DNA of 64,000 nt, taken from assembly GCF_001544095.1 (NCBI RefSeq), contig NZ_BCPT01000006.1, forward strand, positions 1 to 64,000, written 5' to 3'. A model generated the notes under the pieces. The model was not told the DNA's origin. It saw nothing but the letters and a program-made list of their open reading frames with translations, and ran no database searches. This document shows positions 9,966 to 18,257 of this stretch, piece after piece. The position numbers and the translations under genes are program-made. Numbering within the stretch: position 1 is the stretch's first letter; each line of letters starts with the position of its first letter. Origin of the DNA: Enterococcus casseliflavus NBRC 100478 (GTDB lineage Bacteria > Bacillota > Bacilli > Lactobacillales > Enterococcaceae).

Positions 9966-10254
9966 AGCCATCACCTCCCATGTCTTCTAGCATTGCTAAT
10001 GCATTTTTAGCGGCTTTTTGAGCCTCTGTTTCTACCTGCTCTTTTGGTTTAGCACTTTCAATGATTTTTTGTTTAAAATCACCAAATGAATCAGTACGAA
10101 ACGGATTAGATAGATAGATTTGCCACAGTTGATCATCAAATTCACCATCGAATAGCACGGATAGAAATTCGGGCAAGTCTTTCCACTTGATCGTGGACAA
10201 CAAAAAAGAGACATCGTTATATCTTTTGAATAACGTGTCCCTAAACTTATGCAT
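9955..10254 (-). CDS. Tail assembly chaperone, frameshift-extended part (gpT-like)
   Basis: A 99-residue frame rich in Phe, Trp and acidic residues (SFLLSTIKWKDLPEFLSVLFDGEFDD). It is probably not translated alone. The frame stays open upstream for 20 more codons, back to the slippery site in the preceding gene, so it should appear as the C-terminal part of a gpG-gpT type fusion of about 285 residues. No good ribosome site precedes its first ATG. It lies directly before the tape measure gene, the usual place for the T part. Confidence 0.8.
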   Translation of the reverse strand: MHKFRDTLFKRYNDVSFLLSTIKWKDLPEFLSVLFDGEFDDQLWQIYLSNPFRTDSFGDFKQKIIESAKPKEQVETEAQKAAKNALAMLEDMGGDGFGV

Positions 10255-10271
10255 GCCACCATGATTTTGAA

Positions 10272-10814
10272 TTAAAAGAGCAATTCTAACGCTTCTCGTA
10301 ATTCCGGCTTTAAGAAAAAATCCTTCACCAGCAATCCGTAGGTTACAATATTGGTTTTTCCAATTTCATCAGTTGTTTTACCAGTCAAATCTGCTAAAAG
10401 GCCATTTAGTTCAGCTTTGATTTCACTAGAATGACTCATGATGAATTTTGCTGCCTTAGCTACTAAATCAAAGCTTTGAGCTGAGATATCTGATTGGATA
10501 GCTTTCACTTGTTCTGCAAGCGATTCTTGCTCACCCTCAGATTTTTTGCTAGCTACAAGTGCCAAGCCTTGCGCTTTTTGAGTTTGGATTTTGGCAGCAT
10601 CTTTTTGTTTTAGGAAGTCAGTCACTAATTCAGTGACATTCAAAATTTGAACAATTTCGATCACTTTGAACAAATCATTGGCTTCGAGTTCACGCATGGA
10701 ATACCCCAACAACCGTTCTTTGATTTTATTGTTCTTTTCAGCCGCTTTGACCTCAGCAGCTTTTTTCGCGGCTTCAATCTGTTCAACGCTTAATTGATCA
10801 TTTGCTTCACTCAT
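10272..10814 (-). CDS. Tail assembly chaperone (gpG-like)
   Basis: A 180-residue helical protein (SMRELEANDLFKVIEIVQILNVTELVTDF) located between the major tail protein and the tape measure gene, matching the G component of the tail chaperone pair. It should coat the tape measure protein and recruit tail tube subunits. Residues 165-166 (FF) are encoded by the slippery heptamer, where some ribosomes should shift into the next frame. The start follows GGAGGAAAAAGCTAA. Confidence 0.82.
   Translation of the reverse strand: MSEANDQLSVEQIEAAKKAAEVKAAEKNNKIKERLLGYSMRELEANDLFKVIEIVQILNVTELVTDFLKQKDAAKIQTQKAQGLALVASKKSEGEQESLAEQVKAIQSDISAQSFDLVAKAAKFIMSHSSEIKAELNGLLADLTGKTTDEIGKTNIVTYGLLVKDFFLKPELREALELLF
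10314..10320 (-). other. Probable -1 ribosomal frameshift site T-TTT-TTC
   Basis: The minus strand reads GAT TTT TTC TTA AAG in the chaperone frame, so the heptamer T-TTT-TTC fits the X-XXY-YYZ rule for -1 slippage. After slipping, the frame reads LKAGITRSVRIALLIQNHGG and continues into the 99-residue frame. This is the known strategy for siphovirus tail chaperones. No downstream pseudoknot was checked. Confidence 0.72.
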
Positions 10815-11035
10815 TTAGCTTTTTCCTCCTCTGGCGCACCATCTACTTTTTTTGTTGTTTCAACTGTCGCTTTTTTTGATCCATCGGCATCGATTGGTTT
10901 AATTAACACTTTTTTCAGTTTGTTATTCTCAGTAGATAATTCTTTGATTCGTTTTTTGTCTTCATTGGTATAAATATCACCTGACCAATATTTGACCCCT
11001 TTTTCAATAAATGGATAAACTACTTTATATTTCAA
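10811..11035 (-). CDS. Small phage protein downstream of the major tail protein
   Basis: A 74-residue basic protein with a compact N-terminal part (VVYPFIEKGVKYWSGDIYT) and a Lys/Glu-rich tail. It starts with TTG after AAAGGATGAGTACAT and overlaps the next gene by four bases. Position suggests a tail-morphogenesis accessory. No domain is recognised with confidence. Confidence 0.68.
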   Translation of the reverse strand: MKYKVVYPFIEKGVKYWSGDIYTNEDKKRIKELSTENNKLKKVLIKPIDADGSKKATVETTKKVDGAPEEEKAK

Positions 11036-11050
11036 ATGTACTCATCCTTT

Positions 11051-11671
11051 CTACGGCTCTAATTCAGGCTCTTTGGGCATTAGGATCTTGACTGGTAAGG
11101 AGGTAGTAGTCACATCGTCCATTGGCGTACGAGCAGCAAATGTCAGCGGATAAATCGCTTCTGCTTTGTCTTTCACTTCAAATTCCAATCCAGAAGTGCA
11201 GATAGCAAAATCCATGATGATAATAACTGGCTTATCCGATCCGCTAATTGTGCCGATATAACCAAGATTTTCAATGTAATCCGATTCTTCAATTTTCTGC
11301 TTAGGAGTGATCACATCGTATCCGGCTGGATATTCTGTTTCATCCGATTCTTCCACATCAGCAAAAAGGGCCATCTTGACGTTGTCACGTGTGTGTTCAA
11401 TGACATTCACTTCAAAGGTTCCTTCGCTTGATTCGATCATGTCACCGCCTACTGGTGTGGTGAATACACCATCAACTTCCACTTGGCGTAGATTATTTTT
11501 AAGTGACAACTTAGATCCGCCGCTTGTAGCGCCCAGGAGATCATAGGTCCACTTTTTATCCGTAGCATCCCAGGTTAAGTTCCGAACTAACGCACCTGCA
11601 TTTAAAAGGTAGCGCTTGGGTGTATCAGCAGTATAGCCGCTTTTAGGTAAAGTCTCGCTAGTAATTGCCAT
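11051..11671 (-). CDS. Major tail protein (tail tube)
   Basis: A protein of about 206 residues that should polymerise as the tail tube. The start is placed at MAITSETLP (11671), where GGAGG lies seven bases upstream; a longer frame would overlap the upstream gene. The protein is beta-rich and acidic at the C-terminus (KEPELEP). Its place after the tail terminator gene and before the tail chaperones fixes the role. No Ig-like decoration domain is seen. Confidence 0.85.
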   Translation of the reverse strand: MAITSETLPKSGYTADTPKRYLLNAGALVRNLTWDATDKKWTYDLLGATSGGSKLSLKNNLRQVEVDGVFTTPVGGDMIESSEGTFEVNVIEHTRDNVKMALFADVEESDETEYPAGYDVITPKQKIEESDYIENLGYIGTISGSDKPVIIIMDFAICTSGLEFEVKDKAEAIYPLTFAARTPMDDVTTTSLPVKILMPKEPELEP

Positions 11672-11672
11672 T

Positions 11673-12053
11673 CTAAATCCTCCAATCAAATTTGGCATAA
11701 AGCCTTATATTCCGACGTTGCAAAGTGTCTGATCCAGTTGGCACATCGTTGTCTGCGTCATACTGTATCTGCACCAAAAATTTATCAGTCACTTGATAAA
11801 AAGGCTCATTGTTAAATGATTCCATCATCGCTGATAATGCTTTTGCGATTGCTACGTCGCTCTTGTTGTTATCAAACAGATCAATATCAATAAAGAATCC
11901 TTGTCCTGCAAAGTGAGTCGGCTCACCAGTCAGAGAAAAGGTTTGATAAGGATACACAACATTTTTTTTTTTGTTCTTTAGGTAATGTGTTTCGGGGACA
12001 ATCCTACTGAAAAGCCCCGTTAAATAGTTAATTACATCAATACGTTGGCTCAT
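11673..12053 (-). CDS. Tail terminator / tail completion protein
   Basis: A 126-residue protein with a ferredoxin-like pattern (INYLTGLFSRIVPETHYLK, QTFSLTGEP, FFIDIDLFDNN) typical of siphovirus tail terminator proteins, which cap the tail tube and join it to the head. It lies between the HK97-gp10-like gene and the major tail protein, the standard order. It starts after GGAGGAATTTAGCTG. Confidence 0.75.
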   Translation of the reverse strand: MSQRIDVINYLTGLFSRIVPETHYLKNKKKNVVYPYQTFSLTGEPTHFAGQGFFIDIDLFDNNKSDVAIAKALSAMMESFNNEPFYQVTDKFLVQIQYDADNDVPTGSDTLQRRNIRLYAKFDWRI

Positions 12054-12056
12054 CAG

Positions 12057-12455
12057 CTAAATTCCTCCGAATATTTCTTTTGCTAACGCTTCTATTTGTG
12101 ATTTGTTTTTACGAAAAGCTGGACGTAAATAGGGTTGGGGTTCTTGCCCCCAAGTGAAGAACCATTCCCCGCTTGGATCTTGATACACCCAACCACCTTT
12201 ACGACCCATCCAATTTTCAGCAAATTCACCAGTGCCCATTTCTACATAAATGGCATACTCAACGTTTGTTCCTACATAACCGATCAATTCCGCCTCATCA
12301 ACAACATAATCAATGGAATTCCTTAGTCTAGATGTATGAACAGCCGCTAATGCTACGGCTTGACCTTCAACTAGCATGCATGCTTGAAACAGCCATTGGA
12401 TTGTTGCTTGTTTCAAAACTTCTTTGGCTTCATCGGAGTGATCAAGAAATTTCAT
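12057..12455 (-). CDS. HK97 gp10-like head-tail joining protein
   Basis: A 132-residue protein with the HK97-gp10-like pattern: an N-terminal helix, TSRLRNSID, GYVGTNVEYAIYVEMGTGE, and a late PYLRPAF motif. It helps join or complete the neck and tail. The ATG at 12455 is supported by GAGGTGGG six bases upstream. Its start overlaps the stop of the preceding gene by a few bases, implying coupled translation. Confidence 0.83.
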   Translation of the reverse strand: MKFLDHSDEAKEVLKQATIQWLFQACMLVEGQAVALAAVHTSRLRNSIDYVVDEAELIGYVGTNVEYAIYVEMGTGEFAENWMGRKGGWVYQDPSGEWFFTWGQEPQPYLRPAFRKNKSQIEALAKEIFGGI

Positions 12456-12772
12456 CAAGCCCACCTCTTGCAATAAATCTCAAGGTGATCAGATAATTCC
12501 ATTACATCATCGACATAGGTTATTTCGTATTCAATGCCTGATCTTGGGTTGAGGATGCGGTCGGTAGATAAGATTTCAAAGCTTGTGTCTTCCGTTAAAA
12601 ACACATGACTAGACGTTGCCAGAAGGCTATTCTGATATGTCTGTTCATCAGAACCAGTGATCATATCCAACCAACCTAAAGGCTTGTATACCGTCTGCCA
12701 TTCAACGATAGGCTGATTCAATTCATCTTTTTCACCAGTTTCCTGTTCACGTCTGATTTCAAAGGGAAACAT
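12455..12772 (-). CDS. Head closure / head-tail adaptor protein
   Basis: A protein of about 105 residues starting MFPFEIRREQETGEKD, similar to phage head-tail joining proteins of the gp16/gp9 type (SPP1 neck). The ATG at 12772 follows TAGGTG at workable distance. Beta-strand-rich text and location between connector and gp10-like genes support the call. Confidence 0.75.
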   Translation of the reverse strand: MFPFEIRREQETGEKDELNQPIVEWQTVYKPLGWLDMITGSDEQTYQNSLLATSSHVFLTEDTSFEILSTDRILNPRSGIEYEITYVDDVMELSDHLEIYCKRWA

Positions 12773-12780
12773 CGAATCAC

Positions 12781-13314
12781 CTACCATTTCAATAGCTTGT
12801 ATTTGTTAATGAACGACATTAAAGCAGCTGGATAGCCATTGACTGACTCGCCGCTGTTCTGATCATAGTAAGTCTCAGACATTCGAGAAACAGTCTTGGA
12901 TTTCAATCCAACTTTATCGCGCATTTTAGCATCATAGGTCAAAAGTTTTCTAACCCCTGACAATATATCTGCCGGATACTCAACTTTGGTCAAAAACGCA
13001 TCTGGATCTGTCCCCGTGAACAATCTAGGGTTTCTTTCTAGATTAATAAGTTGCCCATCGATATTGCTCACAACATACAGACCATCGTTCCACTTACTAC
13101 CTGAAACTTGAATAGTATCTTCTGCCCTAAGGCCTTGGATATCACCCAAGACAGCAATAGTTGTTTCATTTTCAAATCGTATTTGTTTAAAACGAACCTT
13201 CCGATTCTGAAAAGGATTATTAGTCAGCATTCGAATTGATTTTTCGATACCATCTAGATCCTCTTGCGTCGCATCAGGATAAATCTTCTTTGCATCTTCC
13301 AAGGATATGATCAT
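12781..13314 (-). CDS. Head-tail connector protein (gp6/gp15-like)
   Basis: A 177-residue neck protein. The N-terminal segment (SLEDAKKIYPDATQEDLDGIEKSIRMLTNNPF) resembles head-tail connector proteins that dock on the portal, and the middle (GDIQGLRAEDTIQVSGSKWNDGLYVVSNIDGQ) looks like a beta domain. It starts after GAGAGGAGACAGACTT. Position after the capsid gene supports the role. Confidence 0.75.
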   Translation of the reverse strand: MIISLEDAKKIYPDATQEDLDGIEKSIRMLTNNPFQNRKVRFKQIRFENETTIAVLGDIQGLRAEDTIQVSGSKWNDGLYVVSNIDGQLINLERNPRLFTGTDPDAFLTKVEYPADILSGVRKLLTYDAKMRDKVGLKSKTVSRMSETYYDQNSGESVNGYPAALMSFINKYKLLKW

Positions 13315-13338
13315 AAGTCTGTCTCCTCTCTAAAGGAA

Positions 13339-13364
13339 AGAGGACAGCTTATTTGCCATCCTCT
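13339..13364 (-). terminator. Hairpin after the capsid-region genes
   Basis: A ten-pair stem (13339-13348 with 13355-13364, two G-U pairs in the RNA) with a six-base loop overlaps the end of the 90-residue gene. The tail on the minus strand is TTTCCTTT, so it would be a weak terminator or an RNA-stability element. Confidence 0.4.
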
Positions 13365-13621
13365 TTTTTTGCAGCAGCATCAGTTGTATCTTTCTTTGAT
13401 TCTTTGACCTGCTTTTTCAATGCTTTGTTTTCAGCTTCCAATTTGGCAATTTGCTTTTCCAGATCAGCTGTATTGACTTCCTCAGGCTCTTCTTCAACGA
13501 TGAAGCCTTTTTCTTTGAATCTAGAAATCAACCACGGATCATCAGTTTTGCCGATGCCATGTTGAAACATGACACCAAAAGATTCACCTGTATAGGATTT
13601 ATTAGGCGCTTTGATTTGCAT
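13349..13621 (-). CDS. Small phage protein after the major capsid gene
   Basis: A 90-residue protein. The first half (KSYTGESFGVMFQHGIG, DPWLISRFKEKGFIVEE) resembles short proteins encoded beside capsid genes in Gram-positive siphophages. The second half is a charged coiled coil (LEKQIAKLEAENKALKKQVK). Function unknown; a head-associated role is only inferred from position. Confidence 0.65.
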   Translation of the reverse strand: MQIKAPNKSYTGESFGVMFQHGIGKTDDPWLISRFKEKGFIVEEEPEEVNTADLEKQIAKLEAENKALKKQVKESKKDTTDAAAKKEDGK

Positions 13622-13632
13622 GATTTATCCTC

Positions 13633-14613
13633 CTATCTAACCTTCAAGTTACGCAACACGCCAGCTTTTCGTGTTTGCTTCAATGCTACACCAGCAACCA
13701 TTTCTACTTCGCCTTTTTTAACTGCACCAGGCGTTGTGAAATTAGGCATATAGGCTGTAATACCAGCACTTCCAAGTGGTGTAACACCGTGGAAACCATC
13801 TAAACCTAATGATACGGCATATAGGTCAGTCAAGCCGCCAACTGTATCTTCGCCGATCGTGCGCTCAACGATTTCAACGATAGGATCCGTTTTCTTGGTA
13901 GAGGCATTGTAGAAATACCCTAAGTCGACCAATGGGATATTGTCATATCCGCCAACTTTGTTACCAAAAGCATCTTCAGTGCGTGTATAATAACCCGCTT
14001 GACGTGCAACAGACTGAATCATGTTGATCAATTTGTTATTTCCAAGCAACATTGTTGGTTTGCCATCTAATTCTGACAAGAAATCATCCAATGTTTCTAA
14101 AATTTTGTATTTAGTCATGGTTACATCTGTTAAGTCAGTCACTGCATCAGTTCCCAATTCTGTAGATGAACCTGTCAACATTTTGTCTAAACCATCAAAG
14201 CTATCCGCATCAACTGCAGAGTCACCGTTGATTGCAGTGTAGTGGAACAGGTTTGCAGCACCTTTAATTTTTTGTTCCATTTGGAAGGCTGATTCATTTA
14301 ATTGACCAGATGTATTTTGAATCACACGGTCAACTTCATACGATCCGCCAAAGATTTTCAATTTAACAGATTTGTCTTGGCGATCTGCTTCATTTGGTGT
14401 GTACTCCGTATTGATTTTACGGAAGCCTGCAGTTGATGGTGTTTTCAATTGAGTGTATCCATAAACCAGTGTAGATCCACCAGTACCAGGGGATACAGCA
14501 TCATCGAACGTCAACTGATCTAACAGAAATGAACTACGACGGAATTCGTCAATTGCTGATTGAATAATTTTGTCTTGCATAGTTGCTTTTGCTTGCTCTA
14601 ATGTAACTGGCAT
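13633..14613 (-). CDS. Major capsid protein (HK97 fold)
   Basis: A 326-residue protein that should build the icosahedral head. It begins with an N-terminal helix (QAKATMQDKIIQSAIDEFRRSSFLLDQLTFDD) and contains a YTRTEDAFGNKVGGYDNIPLVDLG segment typical of siphovirus capsid proteins. It lies directly downstream of a scaffold gene, as expected when the scaffold is a separate protein. The ribosome site is AAGGGAGGGC. Confidence 0.88.
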   Translation of the reverse strand: MPVTLEQAKATMQDKIIQSAIDEFRRSSFLLDQLTFDDAVSPGTGGSTLVYGYTQLKTPSTAGFRKINTEYTPNEADRQDKSVKLKIFGGSYEVDRVIQNTSGQLNESAFQMEQKIKGAANLFHYTAINGDSAVDADSFDGLDKMLTGSSTELGTDAVTDLTDVTMTKYKILETLDDFLSELDGKPTMLLGNNKLINMIQSVARQAGYYTRTEDAFGNKVGGYDNIPLVDLGYFYNASTKKTDPIVEIVERTIGEDTVGGLTDLYAVSLGLDGFHGVTPLGSAGITAYMPNFTTPGAVKKGEVEMVAGVALKQTRKAGVLRNLKVR

Positions 14614-14632
14614 AATGTATGCCCTCCCTTAA

Positions 14633-15220
14633 TTAGTTTTGTTGTTCTTCCATTGTTTGTTCCATTGCTTCACGAATAGATGTAGGCTCATTTTTAGATT
14701 GATGACCGTCTCCCGGTTTTGCATCAATCCGTTGGAACCCGCCTAGTTTGTCCTTAGCAGCATCTTTATCTTTGTCATCAGACTTGGCTTGAAAGTAGTC
14801 AGGCATAGATTTTTGTAAATCTTTTACTCGACTATCTAGATCTTTGACCTTACCATCTTTGTCTAATTCCAAGGAACCTAGTTTAAATTTGGCATAGTCT
14901 AAATCCTTAGTACCAGCAGAACGTAGTGCAGATTCCACTTGGGAATCAATTTTCAGTTGGTTATTTTCAGTTTCAAGAGTTTGCGCCTTTGTTTTATAAG
15001 TATCAAGCTCTTTCTGGATATCCGGATTATCCTTTGTCTTGTCTTCTAAACTTTTGATTGTGTCCTTGGCTGTCTTCAAACTGTCAGAAAGATTGTTGTA
15101 TTGATCCTTAGGAACAGCATTTTTGGGAAATTCTTGATCAATTTCCTTATTAGCTGCGTCTAAATCAACAGTGCCATCTTCCTTACGATGCTTTTCTAAA
15201 ATACTTTTGATCCATTCCAT
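14633..15220 (-). CDS. Capsid scaffolding protein (phage GP20 family)
   Basis: About 195 residues. The N-terminus (WIKSILEKHRKEDGTVDLDAANKEID) and the long coiled coil (YNNLSDSLKTAKDTIKSLEDK, LDTYKTKAQTLETENNQLK) match the GP20 minor structural/scaffold family of Gram-positive phages. It should guide capsid assembly and then leave. The ATG at 15220 is chosen because GGGAGGAAAAGAAC precedes it. Confidence 0.85.
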   Translation of the reverse strand: MEWIKSILEKHRKEDGTVDLDAANKEIDQEFPKNAVPKDQYNNLSDSLKTAKDTIKSLEDKTKDNPDIQKELDTYKTKAQTLETENNQLKIDSQVESALRSAGTKDLDYAKFKLGSLELDKDGKVKDLDSRVKDLQKSMPDYFQAKSDDKDKDAAKDKLGGFQRIDAKPGDGHQSKNEPTSIREAMEQTMEEQQN

Positions 15221-15324
15221 GTTCTTTTCCTCCCATACCATTTATATAGCGGTCGGTTCCGCTTAGGATTTTCGGATATACTGCCGAATTCAGTGTGAAT
15301 CAGTTTAGTGTCATGATTCAGGAC

Positions 15325-15352
15325 AAAATAAAAAGACCCATTCAGGTCCTTA
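15325..15352 (-). terminator. Probable terminator before the scaffold gene
   Basis: Arms AAGGACC and GGGTCTT with one mismatch precede TTTTTATTTT on the minus strand. It lies at the end of the 64-residue gene. Weak stem, so confidence is modest. Confidence 0.45.
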
Positions 15353-15544
15353 ATCTTCTGATGACATAATTTCATCTAATTTACCGCTTTGGGCAAACTC
15401 GATTAGCTTTTCCAATGTCTGTATATCTACTGTGTGTTTTCCAATGATAAATGTTGGTTCAAATGGTTTGCCCGCTGTGACAGGATTGCCATTGATAGAA
15501 AATGTTTGTTTCTTTTCTATCATATCTGCCTTGACTAGACTCAT
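15350..15544 (-). CDS. Small phage protein upstream of scaffold
   Basis: A 64-residue protein starting MSLVKADMIEKKQTF. The start at 15544 has GGGAGGAAGGGAA upstream and overlaps the stop of the preceding gene (ATGA). It ends with an acidic SSED tail. No recognised domain. Confidence 0.65.
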   Translation of the reverse strand: MSLVKADMIEKKQTFSINGNPVTAGKPFEPTFIIGKHTVDIQTLEKLIEFAQSGKLDEIMSSED

Positions 15545-15870
15545 TTCCCTTCCTCCCAACTCTTGTGAACCACTGTAGCGCCGTTCGTCGCATACCATTT
15601 GACTGATTGCTGCAGGTTGGGCAACGTGTGGCTGATCATAGCAATTTTCAAAGTCGATTCCGGTTCCTGTAAAGATTCGACAATTTCCACACTAACATGG
15701 TTGCTGTTCCATACAGGTTTGATCTCCGAAAGTGTGACATCGCCGTTTGAGTCTTTCAGTTCATTTTTAACAAAGTATCGACTATTTTCATCTTCAATAG
15801 CTTTTTTATACGCATTTGCAAGGCTTGTTGGAACTTTTAAAGTTAAAACCGCTTCATGAAAGTTCTTCAT
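15541..15870 (-). CDS. Phage protein of unknown function in the head module
   Basis: A 109-residue protein with alternating hydrophobic strands and helices (EAVLTLKVPTSLANAYKKAIED, QQSVKWYATNGATVVHKSW). It starts after GAGGGAGGAATAAGC and is translationally coupled to the next gene through an ATGA overlap. It lies between the Mu-F-like minor head protein and the scaffold. Function unknown. Confidence 0.65.
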   Translation of the reverse strand: MKNFHEAVLTLKVPTSLANAYKKAIEDENSRYFVKNELKDSNGDVTLSEIKPVWNSNHVSVEIVESLQEPESTLKIAMISHTLPNLQQSVKWYATNGATVVHKSWEEGK

Positions 15871-15872
15871 GC

Positions 15873-16778
15873 TTATTCCTCCCTCTTACTATTTATCCAT
15901 TCTTGATAATTCTTATAAGCAGAAACTTTACCAGTTGCATTGTCACGCCGCAGTTTTGGCTCATAACCTTTAATCACATTGATTGTACGGCACCGACAGT
16001 TGCAATCCTCTCTAGCAATACCGAACATATGTGGCTGCAAAGTTTTCAAACCGCCAACTTCAAAATATTCATCGATTACTCGGATTTGACCATCCAATTT
16101 CCGATGATTATTACGTGTATCGCCGTCTAGTGTTGATACCCACTTTTTCTCAGCTTTTATTCCAAGTTCTTTGGCATGCTGTTGTGACTGCTGGCGAGTG
16201 ACACTTGTGACACGCCCTGATTCCGTTCGAGCGATATTCATGGCTCTTCGATAATTGGCACCACCGATTTCAGCTATTTGAGCAGCCATTTTCTGAGTTG
16301 ACCACCCTTTACTAAAACCCCTTGTAAGCACTCTGTTAAGGTTTTTCTTCATCTTGGAAGAATTCCCTTTTAGACGAGTTGAAAGCTTCCTGCCCGCAAC
16401 CGGGGTATTGATTATGGTAGCTATTTGCTTATCGGTCAGCAAAGCAAAGGAAAGAGGTATTTCCTCACTCATTTCAAACTCATAAAAGAGTTCGTTATAT
16501 GATGTACTAGCGTTGCGTTTTAAAAAATCGTACATAATTTTTCGCTGGTTTTCTTCAAGTTGATTGGCTTTGGCATACATTTGACTACGAATGAACTCAA
16601 GGAGCTCCTTTTGAAGCTTTTTACTAAAATTATCATCTTTTTCAATCTGATCATTCAGTTCAATGATTTCCTTTGTCATTTCGTTTGCCAACTCTTTATA
16701 CAATGCTTGCAGCTCTTGATTGATATTTGATTCGGACTTATTGAGTAGAGATTCTATTTCCTTCTGGTACTTCGACAT
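15873..16778 (-). CDS. Minor head protein (Mu F / SPP1 gp7-like)
   Basis: A 301-residue protein. The C-terminal half carries the Phage_Mu_F signature: NIARTESGRV, KKWVSTLDGDTRNNHRKLDGQ and a late Cys cluster (CNCRCR). The N-terminal half is helical and highly charged. Relatives bind the portal and enter the head, where some help DNA ejection. Its start overlaps the end of the portal gene by 41 bases. Confidence 0.87.
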   Translation of the reverse strand: MSKYQKEIESLLNKSESNINQELQALYKELANEMTKEIIELNDQIEKDDNFSKKLQKELLEFIRSQMYAKANQLEENQRKIMYDFLKRNASTSYNELFYEFEMSEEIPLSFALLTDKQIATIINTPVAGRKLSTRLKGNSSKMKKNLNRVLTRGFSKGWSTQKMAAQIAEIGGANYRRAMNIARTESGRVTSVTRQQSQQHAKELGIKAEKKWVSTLDGDTRNNHRKLDGQIRVIDEYFEVGGLKTLQPHMFGIAREDCNCRCRTINVIKGYEPKLRRDNATGKVSAYKNYQEWINSKREE

Positions 16779-18237
16779 CAGGAATCACATCCTCTTCATA
16801 GTCTTGTTCATCCATCAGCTTCTTGATCTCTTCATAATCAAGATCAAAGACTTCGCAAATGTATTTGAGTACTGTTTCATCATCCAAGCGGACTGCAGCA
16901 TTCAAGATATTGTCAATTTCGATTTGTTTGCGCTCTGCCTTGGTCTTCTCACGTTCCTCGACTTCTGTTTCATCGATCATAGTGTCACGAGTGATTATGA
17001 TTTCAAGGTCAGATGTATCATAAGCAGTATTGTTACGTTGATTAATATCCGCAACGATCAGTTCAAGCATTTGTTTGATGATCTTACGCAATCGGATTTC
17101 TGCTTTATTACACTTTAGATCTAACAAGGTGTATCTGGACTGGATAACCACATTGGTCACATTGCCATCACCGACTTGCGAGGAATCAAATCCCATGCCG
17201 AATTTGTAGATACCCTCTTTATCAACCGTCAGTTTGGCTTTGCGGGCCTCCACTGGTATATTGACAGTATGGACATCAAGACCACCGGTATCACCAACAC
17301 CAACTGCTCCACGCGATCGTAGGTTATTGATCAATTGTTCATAACCGTCACCATTAAAGCCTTTGACAGCAAAAAATGGCTGATCAAAGTCCTGTAAGTT
17401 ATTGGACAATGCGCAAGCCATTAAATCGTAGTCATCTATCAGTGGTTTGATTGGATCTAAATCAGTAGTTTGGTATTTATTGTTGTCATACCGTAAAAAG
17501 GGAATAAAATCAGCAACGCCAAGCGCATTCCCAATCGATCGCCCATATGCTTCTTTGGTCTCAGGGTTCAATCTGGTGTCATGATACAAAGGATTGACCT
17601 CCACCTTAGGATCAAGCTTAAAGCTTTGTAAATAGCCGCCTTCGCTAATGAAGTACCAGACTTTCTCACTATCCCATAACTCCGAACGAGTGACACGAAC
17701 CGTCTTGCCATCTTGGTAGATGTCGGTATCGTAATAGCGAATAATAGCAATCAAATTGTAATCTGCATCATAGATTTCAATTACTTTTAGACTATCAGCC
17801 ACTTGGAAAGACAAGCGATCCTCACCTAGCTTTGTATAAACGAACTCATAGCCCTTTTGACTTCCCCCTTCGACTAATTCTTGCAGCATCAGCTGGAAGT
17901 CTTCGTCAATGTATTGATCAAGTAATTCTTGCAGTCCTTTTTGTTCCGTCTTGATTTCAACAGGATTTGACAACAAGTATTGGACCTTTTGATCAATAAG
18001 CTCTGTCAAATAGCCATGAGGTATTTTGATATTGCTTCTGGAAGTTTCTTCATGTACTTTGCCTTCATTGTCCATATAGAACAATCGGAAGTGTAAAATG
18101 TCATGTTTGTATTGGTAATAATCTACACCCTTACGCATTTTGCGCTTATAGCTTGCTGTGCGATCTGAATTCACTGCTTGTTGCACTGCAGATGCTAACG
18201 TCTTAGGTTCCTGAGATAAAAAATATTTTGGATCCAA
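16738..18237 (-). CDS. Portal protein (SPP1 gp6-like)
   Basis: A 499-residue protein forming the dodecameric portal through which DNA enters and leaves the head. It resembles the SPP1 gp6 family (YYQYKHDIL, NIKIPHGYLTELIDQKVQYLLSNPV, and a mid-protein GFDSSQVGDGNVTNVVIQS). The C-terminal end is acidic (YEEDVIPDVEVPEG). The start codon is TTG, about ten bases after AAAGGAG. It sits directly after the terminase large subunit. Confidence 0.9.
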   Translation of the reverse strand: MDPKYFLSQEPKTLASAVQQAVNSDRTASYKRKMRKGVDYYQYKHDILHFRLFYMDNEGKVHEETSRSNIKIPHGYLTELIDQKVQYLLSNPVEIKTEQKGLQELLDQYIDEDFQLMLQELVEGGSQKGYEFVYTKLGEDRLSFQVADSLKVIEIYDADYNLIAIIRYYDTDIYQDGKTVRVTRSELWDSEKVWYFISEGGYLQSFKLDPKVEVNPLYHDTRLNPETKEAYGRSIGNALGVADFIPFLRYDNNKYQTTDLDPIKPLIDDYDLMACALSNNLQDFDQPFFAVKGFNGDGYEQLINNLRSRGAVGVGDTGGLDVHTVNIPVEARKAKLTVDKEGIYKFGMGFDSSQVGDGNVTNVVIQSRYTLLDLKCNKAEIRLRKIIKQMLELIVADINQRNNTAYDTSDLEIIITRDTMIDETEVEEREKTKAERKQIEIDNILNAAVRLDDETVLKYICEVFDLDYEEIKKLMDEQDYEEDVIPDVEVPEGNRISTQ

Positions 18238-18257
18238 TGAAGAATCACTCCTTTCCT

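Noticed and set aside
16720-17118. Plus-strand frame of 132 codons opposite the portal gene
   Set aside because: Antisense shadow with no ribosome site.
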